Assembly: GCA_903892515.1 (NCBI GenBank)
Contig: CAITIS010000001.1
Span: forward strand, 139,552-203,551
Length of the DNA: 64,000 bases
Direction of reading: 5' to 3'
Origin: an uncultured Planctomycetota bacterium
Lineage (GTDB): Bacteria; Planctomycetota; Phycisphaerae; SM23-33
Shown here: positions 25,631-33,905 of the stretch, piece by piece
Numbering within the stretch: the first letter of the stretch is position 1
How the letters are laid out: every line of letters starts with the position of its first letter
Notes under the pieces: generated by a model
Database searches by the model: none
What the model saw: the letters and a program-made list of their open reading frames with translations, nothing else
Told to the model about the DNA's origin: nothing
Position numbers and translations under genes: made by a program

Positions 25631-26182
25631 GGCCAGACGAGGGCGTAGGGTATAGGGAGGACAATCCAAGTTTCGTATTGCGAAGTTCGATTTTCGAAAC
25701 TTGAGTTGCGGTCTACACAGTTCGGTTTGTGAAACTTGAGGTGCGAATGGGTGGCATGGTCACGCTGTTCGCGTGACCATGTGAGACACTTCCGGTGCGT
25801 GACGACGTAGGATCTCCCGGATCCGGTGCCGTGAGCTGCGGCCAGCAGGCCGACCTTTGACTAGGGTGCCGTGGTCGCGGCGTCCACCGACCACGCCAAC
25901 GACCGCTGGCAGCGCCGCAATCCGTCGCGCGAACATGGTTGCTTCGCTGCGCAAACCACGCCTCCGGCCGCATACCTCGACACCTGTCCGTTCTACTTCG
26001 CACGTGGCCGCTGGACGCCGCGGCCACGGCACCCTACCACAGTGTGAACGTGGTTGCTCCGCTTCGCTGCGCAAACCACGGCACCCAATGCACGCCACAG
26101 CACCCAACGTAAGTGCTTCAGCCGCTTCCCATTTCCGACCCGGCCCGGTATCATCCGCCCTTCCTTCAAGGAGAGCTTGAAC
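25631..26182. other. Repeat-rich intergenic region upstream of ADP-ribosylglycohydrolase
   Basis: No gene. In order: a short TAGGG-type heptamer run (25641-25660), CATGGTCACG-CTGTTCG-CGTGACCATG (25749-25785) inside a roughly 60-bp sequence repeated at 27783, a GTGCCGTGGTCGCGG hairpin (25864-25897), a GGTTGCTTCGCTGCGCAAACC hairpin (25932-25962), another GTGGCCGCTGGACGCC hairpin (26002-26034) and a further GTGGTTGC hairpin (26046-26087). Confidence 0.65.
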
Positions 26183-27706
26183 ATGAACCTGAATCGGCAG
26201 GATTATCGCAACAAGGTGCTGGGCTGCTGGCTGGGCAAGAACATTGGCGGCACGGTCGGCGCGCCTTATGAGTGGATGCGACAGGTCAACGACATCAGCT
26301 TCTACACCCAGACCAACCTCAATGGCCGGGCCATGCCCAATGACGACCTGGACATCCAGCTATTGTGGCTCTGCGCCATGGAAGAGGGCGGGCTGGACGT
26401 GACCTCGCAGCGGCTGGCCGATTACTGGTGCATGTACGTCACGCCGCACTGGGCGGAATATGGCAACGCCAAGATCAACTTCCGCCGCGGGCTGCCGCCG
26501 CCGCTGGCCGGCAACGTCACCAACCCCTACAAGCACAGTTGCGGCGCGTACATCCGCAGCGAGATCTGGGCCTGCATCGCCCCGGGCCTGCCGCAGGTGG
26601 CGGCCCGCTCTGCCGTCGAAGACGCCATCCTTGATCACGCCGACGGCGAGGGCACGTACGCCGAGGTGTTCATGGCCGCCCTGGAGAGCGCCGCCTTCCT
26701 GGTATCCGACCTGCGGCAGCTCATCGATATCGGCCTGTCCTACGTGCCGGCCGACTGCGGCGTCACCAAGGCCGTGCAAACCACGCTGAAGTGCCGCGAC
26801 GAGGGCAAGACCTGGCTGGAGACGCGCGACGAGATCCTCCGGCTGCACCGGGGCAGGCTCGCCGGCTGGGCGCAGGTCAGCGAGCGCGACCGCAAACTCG
26901 GCTTCGATACCGGCCAGCTCGGCTATGACGTTCCCTCCAACATCGCCCTGACGCTGCTGGCCCTGCTGTGGGGCCAGGAGGATTTTGCCCAGGTGATGTG
27001 CCTGGCCGTCAACTGCGGCGAGGACACCGACTGCACTGCCGCCACCGCGGGCTCGATCTGGGGCATCATCCACGGCGCCGGCGCCATCCCGCAGAAGTGG
27101 ATCGACCCGATTGGCCGCGGCATTGCCACCGTCGTGCTGAACCTGGGCGAACTGGGCTACTTCGGCGGCCAACTGCCGCAGACCGTCGATAACCTGACCG
27201 ACCGCACGGAGCGTCTGGCCCGGCAACAGCTCATGCGCAAATCCGCTGAGCATCTGTGGAGCGAAAAGCCCACGGACCTGAGCGACCTGAACGTCGAGTC
27301 GCTGCGCAGCCGCAACTGGCTGGAGCAAATGGCGCCGCTCCTGGCCGGGCCGCACTTCGCCTTCGACTTCTTCACGGTCTTCGTGAACTACGGCCAGGAC
27401 GGCGCCTTCGCCAGGAACGCCCAACCCAAGACGCTCCGCGTGAGGATATTCAACCACTACAAGGTGCAGACGATCCTGCACTGCCGCTGGTACCTTCCCG
27501 AAGGCTGGCGGATCAGCCCGTCATCCCAGGGCAGCGTGATGTCGAACCCTTGGGGCTCGCTGACGATGGAGTACCAGCTCACCTGCGACAACATCCACGA
27601 ACCGCTCACCCGCGCCGTGCTGGAGATAACCACCGATAGCCGACCCACGGTGATGCTCGTGCCCATCACGCTGGCCAACGGAAACGTGGTGGCACAGGCT
27701 GAGTAA
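26183..27706 (+). CDS. ADP-ribosylglycohydrolase family protein
   Basis: The 507-residue protein starts at ATG 26183, behind AAGGAGAG. An upstream extension of the frame runs through repeats and is not coding. The first 350 residues are an ADP-ribosylglycohydrolase (DraG-type, all-helical) domain: GCWLGKNIGGTVGAPYEW (14-31), PNDDLDIQLLWLCAMEEG with metal-binding acidic residues, and NCGEDTDCTAATAGSIWGIIHGA carrying the conserved DTD metal motif. The C-terminal 150 residues form a beta-rich extension (TVFVNYGQDGAFARNAQPKTLRV onward) not found in DraG. Removal of ADP-ribose from protein, nucleic acid or small molecules is the family activity; substrate unknown. Roughly 60-bp direct repeats flank the gene region. 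Confidence 0.88.
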   Translation: MNLNRQDYRNKVLGCWLGKNIGGTVGAPYEWMRQVNDISFYTQTNLNGRAMPNDDLDIQLLWLCAMEEGGLDVTSQRLADYWCMYVTPHWAEYGNAKINFRRGLPPPLAGNVTNPYKHSCGAYIRSEIWACIAPGLPQVAARSAVEDAILDHADGEGTYAEVFMAALESAAFLVSDLRQLIDIGLSYVPADCGVTKAVQTTLKCRDEGKTWLETRDEILRLHRGRLAGWAQVSERDRKLGFDTGQLGYDVPSNIALTLLALLWGQEDFAQVMCLAVNCGEDTDCTAATAGSIWGIIHGAGAIPQKWIDPIGRGIATVVLNLGELGYFGGQLPQTVDNLTDRTERLARQQLMRKSAEHLWSEKPTDLSDLNVESLRSRNWLEQMAPLLAGPHFAFDFFTVFVNYGQDGAFARNAQPKTLRVRIFNHYKVQTILHCRWYLPEGWRISPSSQGSVMSNPWGSLTMEYQLTCDNIHEPLTRAVLEITTDSRPTVMLVPITLANGNVVAQAE

Positions 27707-28176
27707 GGCCGACATGAGTCCGTTGGGTGCCGTGGGCTGCGGCCAGCAGGCCGCAACCACGCGAGCAGGCGCGCCCTGAGTCTGCGAATGGGTGGCATGG
27801 TCACGCTGTTCGCGTGACCATGTGAGACCTTCCGGTGCGTGACCAGGATCTTCGGACGGATAGGGTGCCGTGGCCTGCGGCCAGCAGGCCGCAACCACGT
27901 AGCCGGTGCTGGCGTACCGATTCATTGCGTGAACGTGGTTGCTTCGCTTCGCTGCGCAAACCACGGCACCCGCTTCACGGTTTGCGAGCTGGCGGTGCCG
28001 TGGTCGCGGCGTCCAGCGGCCACGCCGGAAAGACCACAGCCGAGGGCGGCTGTGCCACGAAGACCACAGCCAAGGGCGGTGCCACGAAATATCACACAAG
28101 AACCGAAACATCACACAGGAACGCGGGCGAGACGCCCGCGACACGAACGACTACTTCGCCGCCGCCACGAATTCGA
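27707..28176. other. Repeat-rich intergenic region downstream of ADP-ribosylglycohydrolase
   Basis: No gene. It contains a second copy of the roughly 60-bp CATGGTCACG sequence (27783-27843), a GTGGTTGCTTCGC hairpin (27931-27971), the composite GTGCCGTGGTCGCGG hairpin plus CACAGCCG-AGGG-CGGCTGTG (27994-28088), and GCGGGCGAGACGCCCGC (about 28125-28141). The composite is the same sequence that lies in frame inside the next gene. Confidence 0.65.
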
Positions 28177-29934
28177 CTACTTCGCCGCTGCCACGAACTG
28201 AACCAGTGCGGCGATCAGGCCCTCGACGGTGTGGCACTCGGCCATCACGTCGGGCTTGCGGATGAGTCGCTCAGCCGTCTCGGCCGTCACCGGGCCGATG
28301 GCGGCGATGCGGACCTCACGCAGCAGTTCCGCCGGCAGGCCGCTGACATTGAGCAGCTCCACGAAGTTCGTAACCGACGATGAACTCGTAAAGGTGATCC
28401 AATTCAGCCGGCGATCCTGGAGGGCGGCGACGGCGGCGTTGGGCAGCGACTCTGGCCGGGCGGAACGGTAGAAGTCCACCTCGGCCACCTCGGCCCCGGC
28501 CGCTCGCAGCGCCTCGGGCAGCACGGCCGACGCGATGTCGGCCCGCGGCAGCAGCACCTTCTTGCCCCGCCACAAATCCGCATTGGTCCCCGTAGCACAG
28601 CCGCCCTCGGCTGTGGTCTTTCCCGCGTGGCCGCTGGACGCCGCGACCACGGCACCCGCTGTGGTCCCCGTGGCACAGCCGCCCCCGGCCGTGGTCTTTT
28701 CCGCGTGGCCGCTGGACGCCGCGGCCACGGCACCCGAAGCAGAGGCACCCGCACCACTGGGTGCCACACCTGCGGCGTTTGCAGGTGTGCCCGCGTAGCC
28801 CAAAATCGCCTCGGCCAGCGCTTGGGTGGTGAACTTGCCCGGCACGATATCAGGCCGGAGGAAATTGCGGCGAAGTTCATCTTCCGTGGCCGCTCCCACA
28901 GCAGCGATTTTGGCCGAACCCAGCGCGCGGGCGTCGATGCCCAGATCGCCACAGCGCCGCACGAAGGCCTGCACGCCGTTAACCGACGTGAAGGCGATCA
29001 GGTCGTACTGGCCGAGCCGGCGCAAGGCCGCGTCCATGGCAGCTCGGTCGGCCGGCGGGCAAATCTCCACCACCGGCGCCAGCACCACTTCGGCCCCCAA
29101 CTCCACCAGTGGCCGCTCCAGTTCGTTGGCCTGATGCGTCGGCCTGGTCACCAGCACGCACTTGCCAAACAACGGCAGCCGCTCGTACCAGCTCATCCGC
29201 GGGTACATCGTCGTGACGCCGCCGACAATCGTCAGGGCCGGGGCGTGAATGCCCGACTCCTGCACGATCCGCTCGATTTCATCCAGCGGCCCGGCGACCG
29301 TCCGCTGGTGCGGCGTCGAGGCCTCCTGCACCACGGCGCAGGGCGTCTTGGCGTCCTTGCCCGCGGCGATCAGCTCGCGCACGATCAGCGGCAGGTTGTT
29401 CATGCCCATGTAGAAGACGACGGTGTCGATTCCCGATAAGGCTTTCCAGTTCACGGTCGTCTGTGCCTTGGCTGGGTCCTGCTGGCCGGTAACCAGCGCC
29501 AGTGACGAGGCGTGCCGGCGGTCGGTCAGCGGGATGCCCGCGTACGCCCCCGCCGCCAAGGCCGAGGTGATGCCCGGCACGATGCGGAAGTCGATCCCAC
29601 TCTCCAGCAGGGCATCGACCTCTTCACCGCCCCGGCCAAAAATGAACGGATCGCCGCCCTTTAGCCGCACCACCAACTCGCCGGCCAGCCCGTGCTGCAC
29701 AATCAGCTGGTTGATGCCGTCCTGGTCGATGCTGCCGGTGTAGGGAGTCTTGCCCACGTACACAAGCTGGGCGTCCTTTCGCGCGTGCTCGAGCAGGGCC
29801 GGATTGGCAAGCCGGTCGTAAATTATTGTCTCTGCGATACTTATCCAATGAATTGCGGCCTGGGTCACCAAGCCGATATCCCCCGGCCCCGAGCCGATCA
29901 GCACGACCAGACCTTTAGCTTGCCTGTGTGTCAT
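28177..29934 (-). CDS. Uroporphyrinogen-III C-methyltransferase / uroporphyrinogen-III synthase fusion
   Basis: The 585-residue bifunctional tetrapyrrole enzyme has residues 8-250 as SUMT (CobA/CysG-type): VLIGSGPGDIGLVT (11-24), VYVGK (58-62), LVVRLKGGDPFIFGRGGEE (87-105), VPGITSALAAGAYAGIPLT (119-137) and VVQEAS (201-206). It methylates uroporphyrinogen III at C2 and C7 to precorrin-2, for siroheme or cobalamin. Residues 258-585 are HemD, which cyclises hydroxymethylbilane: LVTRP (261-265), FTSVNG (315-320), IAAVGAATEDEL (343-354), ITFTSSSSVTNFVELL. Residues 383-452 are an insert encoded by palindromic repeats, with a 26-residue unit twice (401-426 and 427-452). It lies between HemD lobes, probably in a tolerated loop. 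Confidence 0.92.
   Translation of the reverse strand: MTHRQAKGLVVLIGSGPGDIGLVTQAAIHWISIAETIIYDRLANPALLEHARKDAQLVYVGKTPYTGSIDQDGINQLIVQHGLAGELVVRLKGGDPFIFGRGGEEVDALLESGIDFRIVPGITSALAAGAYAGIPLTDRRHASSLALVTGQQDPAKAQTTVNWKALSGIDTVVFYMGMNNLPLIVRELIAAGKDAKTPCAVVQEASTPHQRTVAGPLDEIERIVQESGIHAPALTIVGGVTTMYPRMSWYERLPLFGKCVLVTRPTHQANELERPLVELGAEVVLAPVVEICPPADRAAMDAALRRLGQYDLIAFTSVNGVQAFVRRCGDLGIDARALGSAKIAAVGAATEDELRRNFLRPDIVPGKFTTQALAEAILGYAGTPANAAGVAPSGAGASASGAVAAASSGHAEKTTAGGGCATGTTAGAVVAASSGHAGKTTAEGGCATGTNADLWRGKKVLLPRADIASAVLPEALRAAGAEVAEVDFYRSARPESLPNAAVAALQDRRLNWITFTSSSSVTNFVELLNVSGLPAELLREVRIAAIGPVTAETAERLIRKPDVMAECHTVEGLIAALVQFVAAAK
28579..28734. repeat. Two 78-bp palindromic units inside the hemD coding sequence
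   Basis: Two tandem 78-bp units encode GAVAAASSGHAEKTTAGGGC and then GAVVAASSGHAGKTTAEGGC, each followed by six more residues (ATGTTA, ATGTNA). Each unit is a GTGGCCGCTGGACGCC hairpin joined to a CACAGCCG-type hairpin, and matches the intergenic copy at 27994-28054. The unit length (26 codons) keeps the frame. A third repeat (GGGTGCCACACCTGCGGCG) is embedded at about 28745-28788. Confidence 0.85.
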
Positions 29935-30040
29935 TACCCCATTCTATGGCAGAAACAGGACATACGCAAAATTCTGCGCATTTTACTTAACCTGCCTATT
30001 TGTCACTCCGATGACACAGGCAGAAACCATGGAGTCAGGT

Positions 30041-30391
30041 ATGAACAATTTGCAGGCCTTTCTGCCAGAGCGGCGGCGACACACGCGAACCCAGCTGAAC
30101 ATGATGCTGCACGGGATTCGCTTAGACCCCGAGGGTGGCGACGTGCACGACACGTTGCAGATGATGGACATCTCCCGCAGCGGCTTGGGCGCCGTCAGCG
30201 ACCGCTGGCTGTATCCCGGCCAGAAGGTGCTGCTGTGCCTGCCCCTGCACCCCCAAGGCGCCCGCAAGAACATGTACGCCACGGTCGTCCGCTGCACCAA
30301 GGCCTCCGAGGGCTACCGCATCGGCCTGGAGTTCGACCGCGTGGTCTTCGGCACCTCCATCGGCAGCCCCGTCGCGGCCGCCGCGGCGTAA
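30041..30391 (+). CDS. PilZ domain protein
   Basis: The 116-residue protein starts at ATG 30041, behind GGAGTCAGG; in-frame ATGs at 30011 and 30029 lack a ribosome site. It is a single PilZ domain: ERRRHTRTQLNM near residue 10 supplies the RxxxR c-di-GMP-binding loop. It is followed by MMDISRSGLGAVS (D/N-x-S-x-x-G motif) and a closing strand GYRIGLEF. It should bind cyclic di-GMP as a stand-alone receptor and act through a partner. The C-terminus is a short Ala tail. It is divergently oriented from the SUMT-HemD gene. Confidence 0.87.
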   Translation: MNNLQAFLPERRRHTRTQLNMMLHGIRLDPEGGDVHDTLQMMDISRSGLGAVSDRWLYPGQKVLLCLPLHPQGARKNMYATVVRCTKASEGYRIGLEFDRVVFGTSIGSPVAAAAA

Positions 30392-30704
30392 GCATCAGCT
30401 TGCCCGAGTGACGTGGCCGCTGGACGCCGCGACCACGGCACCCTGCGGCCGCCGCGGCCGCGTAGGTAACGGTGATAACCTCCGAGCTTCGCGTCGCGGG
30501 CGTCTCGCCCGCGCCCCCCACCCGCCCGAACCAGAGATCACAAGCGCGGGCGAGACGCCCGCGACACAGGATTGTTCGCCCCATCTTCGTCTCATTGCCC
30601 ATCCCTCAGCTCAAAACCAGCAGTTTGCATTTCGTCCTGCCTCTTGCCAACTGCCGCCCATCTACGCTATTCATGTCGTTTTGGCCTTCAAAAGGAGCTA
30701 TTCG
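30392..30704. other. Intergenic region with palindromes
   Basis: It contains a GTGGCCGCTGGACGCC hairpin (30411-30443) and a pair of 22-bp inverted arms (30493-30514 and 30544-30565) built on GCGGGCG-TCT-CGCCCGC. The ribosome site AAAGGAG of the next gene is at 30691-30697. A frame starting at 30408 runs through these repeats into the amidohydrolase and is not its true start. Confidence 0.65.
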
Positions 30705-31598
30705 GTGATTCAGTTTTTCGATGGGCATCAGCATTATTCGCAGAAGAACCTGGACGAGATCCTGTTGTCGCTCAAGGCTGGCGGCGTGGCCGGCGGCATC
30801 AACCTGTGGGGCGGCGACCAGATCTTCGGCTACCACTACAGCGGCGACTTCGCCGAGTTCCTGGGCATCATCCGCCAGCGCGGCATGAAGAGCTTCATCC
30901 AGTTCTACTGGCCCAACTGGAGCCTGTACTTCGAGCAAGGCCAGGCGTTCGTCCAGAACCTGTGCGCCGAGATTCGGCGCTACGCCGGCCTGGGCTGTCG
31001 CGGCCTGAAAGTCTGGAAAGACTTCGGCATGTACTTCTTCAACGCCGACGGCACGCCGGCCACGATGGACGACCCGGGCTTAGAGCCCGTATGGAAGACC
31101 TGCGCCGAGGTTGGCTGGACGATCTCCGTCCACCAGGCCGACCCCTCGCGAGCCTGGATTCCCGGAGCGACGTTCTTCCCCAAGACCACGCTGTCGCGCG
31201 AGGACATCTTCCGCCATCGCGACAAGGTCATCGAGGCCCACCCCGAGATCACCTTCATCCTGTGCCACAGTCTCAACAACATCGAGAACCTGGGGATCTT
31301 CGACCAGTACCTCGACGCCCATCCCAACGTCAAGGCCGACCTGTCCGACGCCATCGACAGTTGGGGCACGCCCGAGCAAGTTGGCCGCATCCTGGAAAAG
31401 CACGCTCCTAGAATGTTCATCGGCATCGACATGGGCTGGTCGGAGAAACGCCCCATCGACCGGCCTTGGGACCTGGAGTTCACCTGGACGCCGTGGCAGA
31501 AGCGTCTGGAAAACTGGAAGGCCCACATGAGCGCCGAAGCCTTCGAACTGATCCGCTGGGGCAACGGCCAGCGGGATTACATCGATACGGCCAAGTAA
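30705..31598 (+). CDS. Amidohydrolase (PF04909-type) TIM-barrel metal hydrolase
   Basis: The 297-residue protein uses GTG 30705, 7 bases after AAAGGAG. It has the amidohydrolase_2 pattern: FFDGHQHY near residue 5 (HxH on strand 1), CRGLKVWKDFG (about 97-107), TISVHQAD (strand-end His, about 140), ITFILCHSLNNIENLG (His near 185) and PRMFIGIDMGW (strand-8 Asp, about 230). Family members are decarboxylases or lactonases, such as L-fuconolactonase and 2-pyrone-4,6-dicarboxylate lactonase, that use one divalent metal. The specific reaction cannot be read from the sequence. Tandem 9-bp repeats separate it from pgi. Confidence 0.8.
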   Translation: MIQFFDGHQHYSQKNLDEILLSLKAGGVAGGINLWGGDQIFGYHYSGDFAEFLGIIRQRGMKSFIQFYWPNWSLYFEQGQAFVQNLCAEIRRYAGLGCRGLKVWKDFGMYFFNADGTPATMDDPGLEPVWKTCAEVGWTISVHQADPSRAWIPGATFFPKTTLSREDIFRHRDKVIEAHPEITFILCHSLNNIENLGIFDQYLDAHPNVKADLSDAIDSWGTPEQVGRILEKHAPRMFIGIDMGWSEKRPIDRPWDLEFTWTPWQKRLENWKAHMSAEAFELIRWGNGQRDYIDTAK

Positions 31599-31611
31599 GA
31601 AAAAGACTTAA

Positions 31612-31777
31612 CCACGGAGAGCACGGAGAACACGGAGAAGACGAGAAGCAGGAGATCGCTAAACCACAAAGAGTACACAGGTGCTGACGGTGCTCGACGG
31701 TTTGGAAGTCCGCTTCTAACGTTAATGTCGTTTGTCTTTTTCTAATCTTCTCTCCGTGATCTCCGTGTCCTCCGTGG
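31612..31777. repeat. Inverted pair of 9-bp repeat arrays
   Basis: The left array (31612-31638) has three units of (N)CACGGAGA. The right array (31751-31777) has three units of the complement, TCTCCGTG(N). They enclose about 112 bases without an ORF, between the amidohydrolase and pgi. A single further unit is at about 31793-31801. Similar 9-mers occur at 56786-56812 and 63222-63242. Confidence 0.8.
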
Positions 31778-31820
31778 TTCAGGTCTTTGCTTTTCTCCGT
31801 GGTGAAAAAGGAACGGAACG

Positions 31821-33218
31821 ATGATCCAACTCTACTACAAGGGCGCCACGGCCGATGTCGTCGGGGCGCACGGACTGAGCGAAGCGGACTTTAACCAGGT
31901 CGGCCAGAAGGTCGCCCACGCCCATCAGGCCGTGTGCGACCAGATCGCCGCCGGCAAACTCGGATACGCCGACCTGCCCAACCGCAAGACTTATCGCGAT
32001 CGCGTCGGCCAGCTTGTCGCCAAGTACAAGGCCAAGACCACCGACCTGGTCGTGCTGGGCATCGGCGGATCGGCCCTGGGCAACATCGCCCTGCAGACGG
32101 CGCTAAAGCCCGTCACGTACAACTTGATCGACGACGCCCAGCGCGGCGGCCCCCGGCTGTTCGTGCTGGACAACGTCGATCCCTGCCTGGTCAGCGACAC
32201 GCTGGACCTGCTGGGCAGCCGTCTGGGGAGCACGGTTTTCAACGTGATCTCCAAGAGCGGCGAGACGGCCGAGACCGCCAGCCAGTTCATGATCGTGCGC
32301 GAGATGCTGCGGGCCAAGCTGGGCAAGGACTTCGCCCGGCACATCGTCGCCACCACCGACGAAAAGAAGGGCACGCTGCACGACATCGCCAAGGCCGACG
32401 GCTATGACACCATGCCCGTGCCCGAGGACGTGGGCGGCCGCTTCAGCGTGCTCTCGCCCGTGGGCCTGTTCAGTGCGGCCATGTGCGGCATCGACACCGA
32501 CAAGCTGCTCGCCGGCGCCGCAGCCATGCTCAAGCAACTCGAACCGCACGACTGGCGCAAGAATCCCGGAACCATGCTGGCGGCCATCACGTGGCTGATG
32601 TTCAACAAGGGCAAGCCCATCCAGGTGATGATGCCCTACTCCAATCGTCTGTACGGCCTGGCGGACTGGTACCGCCAGCTGTGGGCCGAGTCGCTGGGCA
32701 AGGCCAAGGACCGCGCCGGCAAGGACGCCTTCGTCGGCCCCACGCCCATTAAGGCCCTGGGCACCACCGACCAGCACAGCCAGGCCCAGCTCTACCGCGA
32801 AGGGCCCAACGACAAGCTGGTGATCTTCCTGGAGGCGGCCACGCACCCACGCGAGCTGACCGTGCCGGATGTATTTGGCGATGTGGCCGGGCTGTCGTAC
32901 CTGCGCGGCACGAAGCTCTCGGCCTTGCTGCAAGCTGAGAAGGTCGCCACCGAGTACGCCCTGGCCGTGTCGCAGCGGCCGACGGTGACGATCCGCTTTG
33001 ACGCCATCGACGAAGAGAGCGTCGGGGCCTTCATCATGTACTATGAATTCGTCACCAGCGTGGCCGGCGAACTCTTCAACATCAACGCCTACGACCAGCC
33101 GGCGGTCGAACTGGGCAAGCAGGCCACCTTCGCCCTCATTGGCCGAAAAGGCTACGAGAAGATGGCGGCGGACATTCAGCCCTTCGCCAAGCCCGATGAG
33201 AAGTACGTGCTGCGGTAA
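31821..33218 (+). CDS. pgi: Glucose-6-phosphate isomerase
   Basis: The 465-residue cytoplasmic enzyme interconverts glucose-6-phosphate and fructose-6-phosphate. Sugar-isomerase (SIS) fold motifs: VVLGIGGSALGNIALQTAL (phosphate loop, about 76-94), FNVISKSGETAETASQFMI (about 140-158), MMPYSNRLYGLADWYRQLWAESLGKA (active-site Glu region), GTTDQHSQAQLYREGPNDK (His region) and C-terminal YDQPAVELGKQ with the catalytic Lys. The length suits the shorter bacterial/archaeal-type PGI (about 450). AAGGAA precedes the ATG. A heptamer array begins 15 bases after the stop. Confidence 0.95.
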   Translation: MIQLYYKGATADVVGAHGLSEADFNQVGQKVAHAHQAVCDQIAAGKLGYADLPNRKTYRDRVGQLVAKYKAKTTDLVVLGIGGSALGNIALQTALKPVTYNLIDDAQRGGPRLFVLDNVDPCLVSDTLDLLGSRLGSTVFNVISKSGETAETASQFMIVREMLRAKLGKDFARHIVATTDEKKGTLHDIAKADGYDTMPVPEDVGGRFSVLSPVGLFSAAMCGIDTDKLLAGAAAMLKQLEPHDWRKNPGTMLAAITWLMFNKGKPIQVMMPYSNRLYGLADWYRQLWAESLGKAKDRAGKDAFVGPTPIKALGTTDQHSQAQLYREGPNDKLVIFLEAATHPRELTVPDVFGDVAGLSYLRGTKLSALLQAEKVATEYALAVSQRPTVTIRFDAIDEESVGAFIMYYEFVTSVAGELFNINAYDQPAVELGKQATFALIGRKGYEKMAADIQPFAKPDEKYVLR

Positions 33219-33232
33219 AGCGGGAGAACGGC

Positions 33233-33260
33233 GATATTAGATATCGGGTATTAGATATCA
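33233..33260. repeat. Heptamer array, GATATTA type (left of methyltransferase pair)
   Basis: There are four 7-bp units: GATATTA, GATATCG, GGTATTA and GATATCA. The inverted partner is at 34889-34916. Together they bracket the two methyltransferase genes. A separate GTGGTTTGCGAAGCAACCAC hairpin copy lies at 33313-33340. Confidence 0.85.
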
Positions 33261-33482
33261 AGAACAGCGGCGGCCGGGCGGTCGGTGTTGGTTAGGTGGG
33301 TAGTGTTGGTCCGGTGCCGTGGTTTGCGAAGCAACCACGATGCGGCACGGCGGCACGGCGTGCCCACGAACTGTGAGGGTTGGCGGCATCCGTCCCCGGT
33401 CTCTCCATGGGCGTTTAATGTCCGCTAAGCCAAAGAAATACGTGAGCGACTTTCTGAGCAACGTATTAAGAAGGCCCAGGCC

Positions 33483-33905
33483 ATGTCGATCACGCAGATA
33501 AGTCCGGCCTTGGGCACGTTCGACACCATCGTGATGTATGGGAACAATTTCGGGCTGTTTGGCAGCGCCGGCCGCGCCCACCGGCTGCTGCGTCGCTTTC
33601 ACAAGATGACCAGCCCTGACGCCCGGATCATCGCCGAGAGCAACGATCCGTACCCGCGCAAGGGTGTTGCGGTCCATCCGGTCCACCTGGAGTACCACCA
33701 GTTCAACCGTCGGCGTGGACGCCTGAGTGGCCAGTTGCGAATCCGCGTCCGCTACGCCAAGCACGTGACGCCGTGGTTTGACTACCTGCTGGTATCCAAG
33801 GAAGAGATGCGACGGATTGTCGCGGGCACCGGCTGGCGAGTCGCCCGGTTCTTTGACACGGGCAAGTCTCTGTACGTGGCCGTATTGGAAAAGGAGAAAT
33901 CGTGA
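33483..33905 (+). CDS. N-terminally truncated SAM-dependent methyltransferase (possible pseudogene)
   Basis: The 140-residue product matches only the C-terminal half of a class I methyltransferase: LGTFDTIVMYGNNFGLFG (motif IV-like strand), AHRLLRRFHKMTSPDARIIAESNDPY and PWFDYLLVSKEEMRRIVAGTGWRVARF. The SAM-binding glycine loop (motif I) is missing. In the same frame, family-like sequence (IRERLSEQRIKKAQA) continues upstream to 33429, where a TAA stops it. The gene has therefore lost its 5' half rather than starting at 33483 by design. It may be a decaying copy, since a complete methyltransferase gene overlaps its end. Translation from 33483 cannot be excluded. Confidence 0.65.
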   Translation: MSITQISPALGTFDTIVMYGNNFGLFGSAGRAHRLLRRFHKMTSPDARIIAESNDPYPRKGVAVHPVHLEYHQFNRRRGRLSGQLRIRVRYAKHVTPWFDYLLVSKEEMRRIVAGTGWRVARFFDTGKSLYVAVLEKEKS

